NCBI RefSeq assembly: GCF_020089495.2
Contig: NZ_JAIRCA020000014.1
Location: forward strand, 362-59,652
Length of the DNA: 59,291 nt
Source: Streptococcus mitis subsp. hohhotensis
GTDB lineage: Bacteria > Bacillota > Bacilli > Lactobacillales > Streptococcaceae
Direction of reading: 5' to 3'
Shown here: positions 26,239 through 35,587 of the stretch, one piece after another
How positions within the stretch are numbered: the first letter of the stretch is position 1
Layout: each line of letters starts with the position of its first letter
Translations under genes and position numbers: made by a program
The notes under the pieces: generated by a model
Seen by the model: the letters and a program-made list of their open reading frames with translations, nothing else
What the model was told of the DNA's origin: nothing
Databases searched by the model: none

Positions 26239-27385
26239 TTTCAAAAATTTAACTGACATTTTTAATGATTCTGATTTCGAACATTTAATAGCTCCTTTAA
26301 AACCTAAGAAAAAAATAGTTACAGATCATGAAGTAGAGAAATTTTTAGAAATTATAGACTGGGTGAGAGTAAATAATGGACAAGAGCCACAAAAGTCTAG
26401 AAATATTAAAGAACGCAGTTTATTTTCTCGATTAAATGGTATTAGAAAATCTCCTGATAGCATCCGAAAATTAGAACCTTATGATGAATTTGGGCTATTA
26501 AAAATAGATGTAGTTGAGTCTGAGACTCCTATTTCAAGTCCTGCTAGTTTAACAGATATTTTATCAGATGAATTGTTTGAGTCAGTGAATAGTGCTGAAA
26601 AATCGTTATTTGATATCTCACGTTATAAACGAACGATTCAAGCGCGTGATAAAACACGAACACGTAAACGGATGGGCAATTTTGAAGATTATCAAGGATT
26701 ATTTACTCGTGTTCATGATGAAATTAGTGAAGGTCGTCGTCAAGTCAGAAAGTCTGATGTGATAAAAGAAAAAGAAATTAAACCTGGTATGTTCTATGTG
26801 GATAATGGAGTAATGGTTTATGTTGTTTCTAAAGGAGAAGACTTCACTGACAAGAATGGCTATACTAATGCTGAACTTCATCTCGTGTATGAAAATGGTA
26901 CAGAAAACAAGAAGGCCTTACTCCGTTCTTTTGTCTCAAATTTACACGATAGAACGCGACATGGACGAATGGTAACCGAATTGATAGAAGATGTGATGAC
27001 TGGTATTAGTCCAAGCGAACGAATTACAACTGGATATATCTATGTAGTGAAATCCTTGAGTAGCAATCCTCAAATTGCTAACATCCGTAATCTCTATAAA
27101 ATCGGTTTTACACAGGATCAAATTGAAAAACGGTTAGCAAATGCAGAAAGAGAAGGAACCTATCTTTATGCTCCTGTCCGTTTAGTAGCTAGTTTTGAGG
27201 TTCAGAATTTCAGCGCTCGAAAATTAGAAACGACTCTTCATCATTATTTTGCAGACAAGCAGTTAGATGTGGAATTAATATCACCAAATGGAGAGAGCTT
27301 TGTCCCTAAAGAATGGTTTCTAGTATCGCTAGATGAGATCCAAAAAGTGATTGAAAAAATTGGCTTTGAAATTAGATTTAGATAA
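26231..27385 (+). CDS. GIY-YIG nuclease (T5orf172-like) of the restriction-like operon
   Basis: A 384-residue protein. The C-terminal domain carries GYIYVVKS (268-275), YKIGFT (289-294), an Arg in EKRLANAE (~301) and a Glu in RKLETTLHHYF (~332), the order of GIY-YIG endonucleases of the T5orf172 type. The N-terminal ~260 residues are not recognised; they contain a basic patch (RKRMGNFEDY) and a region like a small beta domain (GMFYVDNGVMVYVVSKG). ATG 26231 is preferred over 26225 because GGAGA at 26220-26224 is then six bases upstream. It is the likely DNA-cleaving subunit. Confidence 0.8.
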   Translation: MIDFKNLTDIFNDSDFEHLIAPLKPKKKIVTDHEVEKFLEIIDWVRVNNGQEPQKSRNIKERSLFSRLNGIRKSPDSIRKLEPYDEFGLLKIDVVESETPISSPASLTDILSDELFESVNSAEKSLFDISRYKRTIQARDKTRTRKRMGNFEDYQGLFTRVHDEISEGRRQVRKSDVIKEKEIKPGMFYVDNGVMVYVVSKGEDFTDKNGYTNAELHLVYENGTENKKALLRSFVSNLHDRTRHGRMVTELIEDVMTGISPSERITTGYIYVVKSLSSNPQIANIRNLYKIGFTQDQIEKRLANAEREGTYLYAPVRLVASFEVQNFSARKLETTLHHYFADKQLDVELISPNGESFVPKEWFLVSLDEIQKVIEKIGFEIRFR

Positions 27386-27470
27386 AGAAAGACACTATTT
27401 AGAAGACTATTTAATATTTAGAGAACACAAAATATTTTAGACTGATTAAACTAAAAGGAATAATAGAAAA

Positions 27471-27851
27471 ATGAAAGAGTTGAAATTCTTGAAATATGCT
27501 ACAATCGTATTTATGCTTTTTATCTTATTTTGGGTAAACTTTGTGGGATATATTTTAGGAACTCAAGGAAGCAAGGAAGAGATTAAAACAGTACAAACAG
27601 AAAGCTTAGATCTGCAAGAAAGCAAGTTAAAAGCAAAAGAAGAAGATGCAGAAATTTTAGGCAAGTTTTGGAATGATAAAGGGCATTTTATTGTAGTGTA
27701 TAACGGACTCACAAAAGTCCCAGAAATCCTTGAGGTTGGTTATTCTGAGTGGCAATATATGAGAATAGGGAAAAGTATTAGAAATAAATTAAATATTACT
27801 ACTTACATTTCAAAACTAGTAGGTGAATTTTCAAAATATCTTCTCTCCTAA
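27471..27851 (+). CDS. small single-pass membrane protein, unknown function
   Basis: A 126-residue protein with one N-terminal membrane span (YATIVFMLFILFWVNFVGYILG, residues ~10-31), a charged Glu/Lys/Gln linker (~35-60) and a small C-terminal domain (GHFIVVYNGLTKVPEILEVGYSEWQYMRIG) that would face outside if the N-terminus is cytoplasmic. It lies 85 bases after the GIY-YIG gene with its own RBS (AAAAGGAATAA), and no terminator separates them. I do not recognise the family. It could be a passenger of the insertion or an accessory defence protein. Confidence 0.6.
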   Translation: MKELKFLKYATIVFMLFILFWVNFVGYILGTQGSKEEIKTVQTESLDLQESKLKAKEEDAEILGKFWNDKGHFIVVYNGLTKVPEILEVGYSEWQYMRIGKSIRNKLNITTYISKLVGEFSKYLLS

Positions 27852-27881
27852 CTCACTACTATTGGTTAGAATCATTTCCAG

Positions 27882-27910
27882 TTGACGCAAGCTTAAAAAA
27901 ACGTTATAAT
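27882..27910 (+). promoter_or_regulatory. promoter of the T-box/alaS transcript
   Basis: TTGACG (27882-27887), 17-base spacer and TATAAT (27905-27910). Confidence 0.8.
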
Positions 27911-27917
27911 AAGAAAG

Positions 27918-28100
27918 TTGAGAATTGATTTTCACTTGTCTTAGTCCAGAGAAGTGGCGGTGCTGCGAGCCATCTAAGCTAGGAAGTCATGCTACTCAAT
28001 CATACAATTGCATAAGAATAAGAGAATGACAAGTTCATTGAATGAAGGTGGTACCGCGGTTTTTCGCCCTTCGTGATATGGGCTTGTCTTTTGATTTTTT
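27918..28100 (+). promoter_or_regulatory. T-box riboswitch (alanine)
   Basis: A full T-box leader. Stem I has the AG-bulge/loop signature (AGAGAAGTGGCGGTGCTGCG) and, on its 3' side, a GCT specifier codon at 27991-27993 followed by A, reading alanine. The antiterminator consensus GAAGGTGGTACCGCGG is at 28044-28059. A GCCC/GGGC terminator hairpin with T-rich tail (28065-28100) completes it. Uncharged tRNA-Ala should favour antitermination and turn on the LURP-one gene and alaS. Confidence 0.92.
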
Positions 28101-28110
28101 GGAGGTGTTG

Positions 28111-28596
28111 ATGAAAACATTTCTTGTCAAACAAAAGTTTCGTCTTGGAGGCGAACGCTTCGCTATCAAGGATGACAGGGGAGAAATCGCCTATCAGGTG
28201 GAGGGATCATTTTTTAAGATTCCTAAAACCTTTACCATCTATGATGCTAATGGTGAACAGGTCAGTCAGATCAGTAAAGAAATCTTGACCTTGCTTCCTC
28301 GTTTTGAGATTCAGCTTCGGGATGGCTCGAGTTTTGTCATTCGTAAGAAGTTGACCTTCTGGCGAGATAAGTATGAGTTTGATAATCTAGGTCTTCGTAT
28401 CGAGGGCAATATCTGGGATTTGAATTTCAAATTGCTGGATGATCGCGATCAGCTGATTGCGGAAATCAAGAAAGAACTCTTCCATTTGACCTCTACCTAT
28501 ACCGTAACGGTTCTGGAGGACGCTTATGCAGACCTAGTCATTTCCCTCTGTGTCGCGATTGACTATGTGGAAATGCTGGAAAGCCAATCACATTAA
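28111..28596 (+). CDS. LURP-one-related family protein
   Basis: A 161-residue soluble protein with the beta-rich pattern of the LURP-one/YxjI/scramblase-like family (KQKFRLGGERFAIKDDRGEIAYQVEG, KIPKTFTIYDANGEQV). The true start is ATG 28111 behind GGAGG; a longer frame from 28042 would lie inside the T-box terminator. It lies between the T-box and alaS, so it is induced by alanyl-tRNA shortage. Biochemical function unknown. Confidence 0.82.
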   Translation: MKTFLVKQKFRLGGERFAIKDDRGEIAYQVEGSFFKIPKTFTIYDANGEQVSQISKEILTLLPRFEIQLRDGSSFVIRKKLTFWRDKYEFDNLGLRIEGNIWDLNFKLLDDRDQLIAEIKKELFHLTSTYTVTVLEDAYADLVISLCVAIDYVEMLESQSH

Positions 28597-28617
28597 ACAA
28601 GTAAATAAGGAGACAAT

Positions 28618-31236
28618 ATGAAACAACTATCTAGTGCACAAGTACGCCAAATGTGGCTTGACTTCTGGGCGACCAAAGGTCACTCTGTAGAACCATCAGT
28701 GAGCTTGGTTCCTGTAAATGACCCAACTCTTTTGTGGATCAACTCTGGGGTAGCAACCCTTAAGAAATACTTTGACGGGACTATTATCCCTGAAAATCCA
28801 CGTATTACCAATGCCCAAAAGGCTATTCGTACCAACGATATTGAAAACGTAGGGAAGACTGCACGTCACCATACTATGTTTGAAATGTTGGGGAACTTCT
28901 CTATCGGGGATTACTTCCGTGACGAAGCGATCACTTGGGCTTATGAGCTTTTGACAAGCCCTGAATGGTTTGATTTTCCTGCTGAAAAACTATACATGAC
29001 CTACTATCCAGATGATAAAGATTCTTATAACCGCTGGATTGAGGTAGGAGTGGACCCAAGTCACTTGATTCCAATCGAGGACAACTTCTGGGAAATCGGT
29101 GCGGGACCTTCTGGACCAGATACAGAAATTTTCTTTGACCGTGGAGAGGCTTTTGACCCAGAAAATATCGGTCTTCGCCTGCTTGCAGAAGATATTGAAA
29201 ACGACCGTTATATTGAAATCTGGAACATCGTTTTGTCACAATTTAACGCAGACCCTGCTGTTCCTCGTAGCGAATACAAGGAACTGCCACACAAGAACAT
29301 TGATACGGGCGCTGGTTTGGAGCGTTTGGTGGCGGTTATCCAAGGGGCTAAGACTAACTTTGAAACAGACCTCTTCATGCCAATCATTCGTGAAGTGGAG
29401 AAATTGTCTGGTAAGGTTTATGACCAAGATGGCGACAACATGAGCTTTAAAGTTATCGCAGACCACATCCGTTCTCTTTCATTTGCCATCGGTGATGGTG
29501 CCCTTCCAGGAAATGAGGGTCGTGGTTACGTCCTTCGTCGTCTTCTCCGCCGTGCCTCTATGCATGGTCAAAAATTGGGTATCAATGAGCCTTTCCTTTA
29601 CAAACTTGTTCCAACTGTTGGAAAAATCATGGAAAGCTACTACCCAGAAGTTCTTGAAAAACGTGACTTTATCGAGAAAATCGTTAAGAGCGAAGAAGAG
29701 TCATTTGCACGTACCCTTCACTCAGGTCAACACTTTGCCCAAGGTATCGTAGCTGACTTGAAAGAAAAAGGTCAATCTGTCATTGCTGGTTCTGATGTAT
29801 TCAAACTTTATGATACTTATGGATTCCCAGTTGAATTGACTGAAGAAATCGCTGAAGAAGCTGGGATGACTGTCGACCGTGAAGGTTTTGAAGCAGCCAT
29901 GAAAGAACAGCAAGAGCGCGCGCGTGCCTCAGCTGTCAAGGGTGGCTCAATGGGTATGCAAAATGAAACCCTCCAAAACATCACAGTGGAAAGTCGCTTT
30001 AACTATGAAGCATCACAATTGTCTTCTAAATTGGTAGCTATCGTGGCTGACAATGCAGAAGTAGAAGCTGTATCTGAAGGAACTGCGTCACTTATCTTTG
30101 CGGAAACGCCATTCTACGCTGAGATGGGTGGACAGGTGGCTGACCACGGACAAATCTTGGACGAGTCAGGTAATGTTGTGGCTACTGTGACCAATGTTCA
30201 AAAAGCACCAAACGGACAAGCTCTTCACACTGTTGAAGTCCTTGCACCGCTTGCCTTGAACCAAGAATATACCTTGGCAATTGATACTAATCGTCGTCAC
30301 CGTGTCATGAAAAACCACACTGCGACTCACTTGCTTCACGCTGCCCTTCACAATATCCTTGGAAATCATGCGACACAAGCAGGATCTCTGAATGAAGTTG
30401 AATTCCTTCGCTTTGACTTTACTCATTTCCAAGCGGTAACTGCTGAAGAATTGCGTGCGATTGAACAGCAAGTCAACGAGAAAATCTGGGAAGCTCTTGA
30501 AGTTAAGACAGTTGAAACAGATATTGACACTGCCAAGGAAATGGGAGCGATGGCCCTCTTTGGTGAGAAATACGGCAAGGAAGTCCGTGTTGTTACAATC
30601 GGTGACTACTCTATCGAGCTTTGTGGTGGTACCCACGTTGGCAACACTTCTGAAATTGGTCTCTTCAAGATTGTCAAAGAAGAAGGGATTGGATCAGGAA
30701 CTCGCCGTATCTTGGCAGTGACTGGTAAGGAAGCCTTTGAAGCCTATCGTGAACAAGAAGATGCTCTTAAAGCAGTCGCAGCAACCTTGAAAGCACCTCA
30801 AGTTAAGGAAGTACCTCACAAGGTAGAAGGACTTCAAGAACAACTTCGTCAACTTCAAAAAGAAAATGCTGAGTTGAAAGAAAAGGCCGCAGCTGCAGCC
30901 GCAGGCGATATCTTCAAGGACGTTAAGGAAGTCAATGGTCACCGTTACATTGCTAGCCAAGTATCTGTATCTGACGCTGGTGCCCTTCGTACTTTTGCGG
31001 ATAACTGGAAACAAAAAGACTACTCTGATCTTCTTGTCCTAGTTGCTGCTATCGGTGACAAAGTCAATGTTCTTGTAGCAAGCAAGACAAAAGACCTTCA
31101 TGCAGGAAACCTTGTCAAAGAATTAGCACCAATCGTCGATGGACGTGGTGGTGGTAAACCAGACATGGCCATGGCAGGAGGAAGCAACCAAGCTAAAATC
31201 CAAGAATTGTTGGATGCGGTAGCAGATAAATTGTAA
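28618..31236 (+). CDS. alaS: alanyl-tRNA synthetase
   Basis: An 872-residue class II synthetase of normal bacterial length. The catalytic core begins with [14 protein letters not shown] and includes [20 protein letters not shown] and DTGAGLERL. The editing domain has the zinc/active-site residues HTATHLLH and CGGTHV. A coiled-coil linker ([17 protein letters not shown]) precedes the Gly-rich C-Ala domain ([17 protein letters not shown]). It is controlled by the upstream alanine T-box. RBS AAGGAGAC. Confidence 0.97.
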   Translation: MKQLSSAQVRQMWLDFWATKGHSVEPSVSLVPVNDPTLLWINSGVATLKKYFDGTIIPENPRITNAQKAIRTNDIENVGKTARHHTMFEMLGNFSIGDYFRDEAITWAYELLTSPEWFDFPAEKLYMTYYPDDKDSYNRWIEVGVDPSHLIPIEDNFWEIGAGPSGPDTEIFFDRGEAFDPENIGLRLLAEDIENDRYIEIWNIVLSQFNADPAVPRSEYKELPHKNIDTGAGLERLVAVIQGAKTNFETDLFMPIIREVEKLSGKVYDQDGDNMSFKVIADHIRSLSFAIGDGALPGNEGRGYVLRRLLRRASMHGQKLGINEPFLYKLVPTVGKIMESYYPEVLEKRDFIEKIVKSEEESFARTLHSGQHFAQGIVADLKEKGQSVIAGSDVFKLYDTYGFPVELTEEIAEEAGMTVDREGFEAAMKEQQERARASAVKGGSMGMQNETLQNITVESRFNYEASQLSSKLVAIVADNAEVEAVSEGTASLIFAETPFYAEMGGQVADHGQILDESGNVVATVTNVQKAPNGQALHTVEVLAPLALNQEYTLAIDTNRRHRVMKNHTATHLLHAALHNILGNHATQAGSLNEVEFLRFDFTHFQAVTAEELRAIEQQVNEKIWEALEVKTVETDIDTAKEMGAMALFGEKYGKEVRVVTIGDYSIELCGGTHVGNTSEIGLFKIVKEEGIGSGTRRILAVTGKEAFEAYREQEDALKAVAATLKAPQVKEVPHKVEGLQEQLRQLQKENAELKEKAAAAAAGDIFKDVKEVNGHRYIASQVSVSDAGALRTFADNWKQKDYSDLLVLVAAIGDKVNVLVASKTKDLHAGNLVKELAPIVDGRGGGKPDMAMAGGSNQAKIQELLDAVADKL

Positions 31237-31242
31237 TCAAGC

Positions 31243-31395
31243 AATACTCTTCGAAAATCAAATTCAAACCTCGTCAGCTTCACCTTGGATTTTATATGAG
31301 ACTGACTTCGTCAGTCTTATCTACAACCTCAAAGCAGTGCTTTGAGCAACCTGCGGCTAGCTTCCTAGTTTGCTCTTTGATTTTCATTGAGTATA
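31243..31395 (-). repeat. BOX-type repeat, long form, inverted
   Basis: Read on +, it starts ATACTCTTCGAAAATCAAAT, contains GACTGACTTCGTCAGTC and CAAAGCAGTGCTTTGAG and ends TTTGATTTTCATTGAGTAT. It is the inverted counterpart of the 13241 element, with divergence in the middle (the GGCGACG core reads differently). Confidence 0.88.
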
Positions 31396-31397
31396 AA

Positions 31398-31425
31398 GAT
31401 CTATCCATTTGGGTAGGTCTTTTTG
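31398..31425 (+). terminator. terminator after alaS
   Basis: AGATCTATCC / GGGTAGGTCT stem, with G-U pairs, followed by TTTTG; it ends the alaS transcript after passing through the BOX element. Confidence 0.65.
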
Positions 31426-31432
31426 TAAATGC

Positions 31433-31462
31433 AAAAAAGCCAAATCCGATTGGACCTGGCTT
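31433..31462 (-). terminator. terminator of the alpha-amylase gene
   Basis: On the minus strand AGCCAGGTCC / GGATTTGGCT with a TTTTTT tail, 16 bases after the amylase stop. Confidence 0.75.
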
Positions 31463-31477
31463 GAATATTATGAACTA

Positions 31478-32932
31478 TTAAATAGTATTGGCTGCCCAGA
31501 CACTTACCGAAGCAGCTGAGACTGGAAATTGTCCATAACCTTCCTCATCGATTGTAACTTGACCTTGGTGGTTTTCAAGTAAATCTACAAAGGTTTGGTT
31601 AGCCCACTCTTGGCCGATAAACATTGACTTGCTGTTTTCTTGGTCATTTGAAATCAAGACTGCGATTGGGGCTTGATTTTCAGCACCTGAACGTACCCAA
31701 CCGATACAGTTAGCATGGTCAAAGTAGTCTGTTTGTTCTCCATAGGCCAAATCTTTTCGGATGGCTAGGAGGCGGTCAAGGACTTCTTTGAAATCTTGTT
31801 GAGCATACTGCCCTGAAATCCCATAGTAGTCTCCGTAAAAGATACATGGCAGTCCATTTTGGCGTAATAGAATAAGGGCATAGGCTGCTGGTTTGAACCA
31901 TTCTTTAACAGTCGACTCAAGGGCTTGTCCTCGTTGGGTATCATGGTTGTCGACAAAGGTTACAGCCTTGTCGGGCTTGAGTTCAACCAAGCTATCTGTG
32001 AAAATGCCACGAAGGTCGTAGTTGGAACCAGCTCGGCTAGCATCAAAGAGATTCTGGTGGAGACGAACATCGACAAGGTCAAAGCGTTCTTCCGTTTTTT
32101 CAAGATAGTCTAGATTGGCTTCCTTATCGGGATTCCAAAATTCACCAAAAACATAGAAATCGTCACCGTATTTTTCCTTCATATCGCGGATAAAATTGCG
32201 CATAAAGAAAGAGTCAATGTGTTTGACGGCATCCAAGCGGAAACCAGCAATACCAGTCGTTTCCATGAACCAGTCAGCCCAGTCATAGATGTTTTTGATA
32301 ACTTCAGGATGCTTAAAGTCTAGGTCGGCATACATGAGGTAGTCGTAGTTACCGTTTTCGTTATCGACCAATTCCTCGTTGGCCCAGCCCTTGTTGTCTC
32401 CTTGAATGAGATAAATCCCAGATTTACGGCGTTTGGCATCATAGTCTGTACCGGTGAAGTGGTACCAGTGCCAGTGGAAGTCATTGTAGGTATCTTGGCG
32501 ACCATCGAAGGTAAAACTAGTCCAACCATTGATGGTGAAGGGTTCTCCAAGTTCCACTGTACGGTCTACAGGATCCACTTCAATAACCTGAAAGGCTTCC
32601 ATGTGATCAGCAGCAGCTTTGTGATTGAGCACCACATCGGCCATAGGTTGAATTCCTTGTGCTTTTAGGGCTTGAATGGCTTGAAGATAGTCTTCTTTAA
32701 AACCATACTTGGTGCGGACAGTTCCTTTTTGGTTAAACTCACCAAGGTCAAATAGGTCATAGACCCCATAGCCTACATCTTTTTCGTTTGTGGCCTTGAA
32801 GGCTGGTGGCATCCAGACGTGACTAATTCCCAGATCAGCTAGGTGTTGAGCATCTTCAGCCAGACGCGTCCAATGTTGACCGTCGTGGGGCAGATACCAT
32901 TCAAAGTATTGCATGAGTGTTTGATTTTGCAT
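31478..32932 (-). CDS. amyA: cytoplasmic alpha-amylase (GH13)
   Basis: A 484-residue GH13 enzyme without a signal peptide. Conserved regions are DVVLNHK, GFRLDAVKH (nucleophile Asp), VFGEFW (acid/base Glu) and FVDNHDTQ (third acid). The start MQNQTLMQYFEWYLP is typical of the liquefying alpha-amylase group, acting on internalised malto-oligosaccharides or glycogen. RBS GAGGAAAC on the minus strand. The promoter is overlapped by a perfect LacI-type palindrome at 32989-33004, so sugar control is likely. The symbol is used generically. Confidence 0.92.
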   Translation of the reverse strand: MQNQTLMQYFEWYLPHDGQHWTRLAEDAQHLADLGISHVWMPPAFKATNEKDVGYGVYDLFDLGEFNQKGTVRTKYGFKEDYLQAIQALKAQGIQPMADVVLNHKAAADHMEAFQVIEVDPVDRTVELGEPFTINGWTSFTFDGRQDTYNDFHWHWYHFTGTDYDAKRRKSGIYLIQGDNKGWANEELVDNENGNYDYLMYADLDFKHPEVIKNIYDWADWFMETTGIAGFRLDAVKHIDSFFMRNFIRDMKEKYGDDFYVFGEFWNPDKEANLDYLEKTEERFDLVDVRLHQNLFDASRAGSNYDLRGIFTDSLVELKPDKAVTFVDNHDTQRGQALESTVKEWFKPAAYALILLRQNGLPCIFYGDYYGISGQYAQQDFKEVLDRLLAIRKDLAYGEQTDYFDHANCIGWVRSGAENQAPIAVLISNDQENSKSMFIGQEWANQTFVDLLENHQGQVTIDEEGYGQFPVSAASVSVWAANTI

Positions 32933-32988
32933 GATGTTTCCTCTTACTTGTCAGTCTTGTTCTTTATTCTATCATAAACTATTTCTTG

Positions 32989-33004
32989 ACGCAAACGTTT
33001 GCGT
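32989..33004. promoter_or_regulatory. LacI/GalR-type operator before the amylase gene
   Basis: ACGCAAACGTTTGCGT is a perfect 16-base palindrome with the central CG of cre/MalR-type operators. On the minus strand it covers a possible -35 (TTGCGT), with TAGAAT 17 bases downstream. It would fit a maltose regulator (MalR) or CcpA; which one is not decided. Confidence 0.8.
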
Positions 33005-33040
33005 AATACTGAATAATAAGTTTTTGACTATTTTATATAA

Positions 33041-33075
33041 AATGTTGATTTTTAAAATGAAAGCGCTATAATAAT
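33041..33075 (+). promoter_or_regulatory. promoter of the ABC exporter genes, with cre-like overlap
   Basis: TATAAT at 33067-33072 is preceded, 16 bases after a possible TTGATT -35, by TGAAAGCGC. The TGAAAGCGCTAT stretch resembles the left half of a CcpA cre site; the right half is poor. Confidence 0.4.
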
Positions 33076-33109
33076 AGTGAATTACATAGATAAAGAGAGG
33101 AGATTTCTC

Positions 33110-33859
33110 ATGATTGAATTTCAAAATGTTAGTAAGTTGTATGGTGATAAAGAGGCCTTGAGCAATCTCAATTTGCAGATTGAAAATGGGGAGATTATGG
33201 GCTTGATTGGCCATAATGGGGCTGGAAAATCGACCACTATAAAATCTTTAGTCAGTATCATTTCTCCCAGCAGTGGTCGTATTTTAGTAGATGGTCAGGA
33301 TTTATCGGAAAATCGCTTGGCTATTAAACGAAAGATTGGTTATGTAGCAGACTCGCCTGACTTATTTTTACGCTTAACGGCCAATGAATTTTGGGAATTG
33401 CTTGCTTCATCCTATGATTTGAGCAGCTCTGACTTGGAAGCTAGTTTAGCTAGGCTATTGAACGTTTTTGATTTTGCTGAAAATCGCTATCAGGTCATTG
33501 AAACCCTTTCTCACGGAATGCGTCAGAAAGTCTTTGTCATCGGAGCACTCTTGTCTGATCCTGATATTTGGGTCTTGGACGAACCCTTGACTGGTTTGGA
33601 TCCCCAGGCTGCTTTTGATTTGAAACAGATGATGAAGGAACATGCACAAAAAGGCAAGACAGTCTTGTTTTCAACCCATGTCTTAGAGGTAGCCGAGCAA
33701 GTTTGTGATCGGATTGCTATTTTGAAAAAGGGGCATTTGATTTATTGTGGTAGCGTGGAGGACTTGAGGAAAGACCATCCAGATCAGTCTTTGGAAAGTA
33801 TCTACCTTAGCCTTGCTGGTAGAAAAGAGGAGGTTTCAGATGCGTCTCAAGGTCATTAA
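33110..33859 (+). CDS. ABC transporter ATPase (ABC-2 type exporter)
   Basis: A 249-residue ABC ATPase with Walker A GHNGAGKST, signature variant LSHGMRQKV, Walker B IWVLDEPLTGLDP and H-loop STHVLEVAEQVCD. The LSHGMRQK signature is typical of drug/antibiotic-type exporters of the ABC-2 group. The ATG at 33110 follows GAGAGGAG; a GTG at 33077 is less likely. It overlaps its membrane partner by 20 bases. Confidence 0.88.
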   Translation: MIEFQNVSKLYGDKEALSNLNLQIENGEIMGLIGHNGAGKSTTIKSLVSIISPSSGRILVDGQDLSENRLAIKRKIGYVADSPDLFLRLTANEFWELLASSYDLSSSDLEASLARLLNVFDFAENRYQVIETLSHGMRQKVFVIGALLSDPDIWVLDEPLTGLDPQAAFDLKQMMKEHAQKGKTVLFSTHVLEVAEQVCDRIAILKKGHLIYCGSVEDLRKDHPDQSLESIYLSLAGRKEEVSDASQGH

Positions 33860-35474
33860 AAAATTAGTTGATATCAATATCCTCTATTCATCTCAAGAAG
33901 CTAATCTGGCTAACCTACGAAAGAAGCAAGCTAAAAATCCTGGAAAAAAAGTAAATGTTTCCGCTAGAGTCCTAAGTTCTTACATTTTTTCCAGTCTCTT
34001 GATGCTTTTCATGTTTATAAATATAGCCTTTCGTTTTCCTTTTGAGGAAATACCAAGTTTTTTTAGTAGCATGGTTGCTATTTTACTGGTGCTTGCCTTT
34101 TCAACTTCTTTCACTGCATTTTACAATGTCTTTTATGAGAGTAAGGACTTGGCATCGTATAGGCCCTATGCCTTTAAAGAATCAGAGATTATAATTGCAA
34201 AAGGACTGTCTGTCCTTTTGCCAGCTCTAACTGGAATTGTACCAATCCTAGCTTATTTTCTAGTCCTCTATATTAGGCTAGCTCCTTCTCTGTGGCTGGG
34301 CTTGCCTTTGATGCTGCTGTCCTTGGCCCTATTATTTGTCTCTGTTACTTTAGTGATGGTAGTGGCAGTACATTTCTTGGCTCAGACTACGGTCTTCAGA
34401 AAGTATCAGTCTATTTTTTCGAATGTGATGATTGGGATAGGAGTTCTCATACCTTTAATATTTGTCCTCTTTCTACAGTCGACTTTTGGAAGTATTGTTG
34501 ACAAAGTTAGAGACATTCCATTTCTCCTTTATCCTCTTCATCTCTTTTACAAAATAGCAGTGGAGCCTTTTTCAACAGAAGCCATCCTGGGTCTGCTCGC
34601 TTGGATAGCTTTAACTGTTTTCTTGCTTTACCTGACCAAAAAGAAGGTTTTTCCTCATTTTTATGACGTGATTCTGCTTAACAGTGAGGAGAAGGTCAAG
34701 AAAGAACGTCGCAGTAAGGAGAGGATTTCAACTACTAAAAAGGGCTTTTTCCGTATGGTTTTACGCTACCACCTCACCCTCTTGGGACAGGGAACTGGCG
34801 TGATTACAGTGCTTTTTACAAGTGCTTTCCTTCCTTATCTCATGATGATTGGTCTGATTTCCAAAATCCGAGATTCTCAGATAGTTCCAGATATTCATCC
34901 TACATACTGGTTACCCTTGTTTTTTATAGCTCTCTTTATAGCAGTTGTCAATAACAATATTACCAGCCTGCCTTCAATTGCCTTTTCCTTGGAGAGGGAA
35001 AATGTTGATTTTCTTAAGAGTTTACCCTTTGACTTTGCTCGTTATGTGAAAGTGAAATTTTGGATTATATTTGCTGTCCAGTCCTTTTTACCAGTTCTGA
35101 CTTTACTTGGCCTTTCTCTATATCTAGGATTGCCCATCCTTTCGATGATTTACCTTCTTGTGGCATGGATCCTTGCTAGTATCATCCTTTCTTGCCACCA
35201 TTACTTTAAGGACGTAAAAAATCTGTCAACCAATTGGAGTAGCATTACGGACTTGGTGAACCGTTCAAATCGTATAGTAGCAATTGTTTTGATCTTGGTT
35301 TATAGTGTTATATTAATGATTTTAGTCATTGGTAGCTTGTTCTTAGTTAAGTCTCTCTTCCCTGTCCTTGCCATCAGCTTGGGAGTAGGAGCTCCTATCC
35401 TCTTGCTTGCTCTTGCTATTTTTGGCTATCATTACTACCTGTCACGCATATTGGCAGAAATAGAAAAAAGATGA
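33840..35474 (+). CDS. ABC-2 type transporter permease
   Basis: A 544-residue polytopic membrane protein, about 12 spans, with a basic cytoplasmic loop in the middle (KVKKERRSKERISTTKKG) dividing two halves of about six spans. It starts at ATG 33840 with RBS GAGGAGG inside the ATPase gene. With the ATPase it forms a two-gene exporter; the substrate is unknown. A terminator follows at ~35548. Confidence 0.85.
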   Translation: MRLKVIKKLVDINILYSSQEANLANLRKKQAKNPGKKVNVSARVLSSYIFSSLLMLFMFINIAFRFPFEEIPSFFSSMVAILLVLAFSTSFTAFYNVFYESKDLASYRPYAFKESEIIIAKGLSVLLPALTGIVPILAYFLVLYIRLAPSLWLGLPLMLLSLALLFVSVTLVMVVAVHFLAQTTVFRKYQSIFSNVMIGIGVLIPLIFVLFLQSTFGSIVDKVRDIPFLLYPLHLFYKIAVEPFSTEAILGLLAWIALTVFLLYLTKKKVFPHFYDVILLNSEEKVKKERRSKERISTTKKGFFRMVLRYHLTLLGQGTGVITVLFTSAFLPYLMMIGLISKIRDSQIVPDIHPTYWLPLFFIALFIAVVNNNITSLPSIAFSLERENVDFLKSLPFDFARYVKVKFWIIFAVQSFLPVLTLLGLSLYLGLPILSMIYLLVAWILASIILSCHHYFKDVKNLSTNWSSITDLVNRSNRIVAIVLILVYSVILMILVIGSLFLVKSLFPVLAISLGVGAPILLLALAIFGYHYYLSRILAEIEKR

Positions 35475-35547
35475 GATAGTTGGTCGCTTGCTTGATAAAT
35501 TTTATAAAAAGAAATGAGACTGATCAAAAAATCACTTCTAACTAGCA

Positions 35548-35587
35548 AAAAAACGAGCATTTCCATAGTTGGATATACTCGTTTTTC
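35548..35587 (+). terminator. terminator after the ABC-2 permease gene
   Basis: AAAAAACGAG pairs with CTCGTTTTT across a ~20-base loop with internal pairing. Confidence 0.65.

Noticed and set aside
28042..28110. Upstream in-frame extension of the LURP-one gene
   Set aside because: The extension lies within the T-box antiterminator and terminator; the ATG at 28111 has a proper GGAGG RBS and the family N-terminus.
31296..31481. 61-codon frame on + after alaS
   Set aside because: It lies mostly inside the BOX repeat and the two terminators; no RBS and no homology visible.
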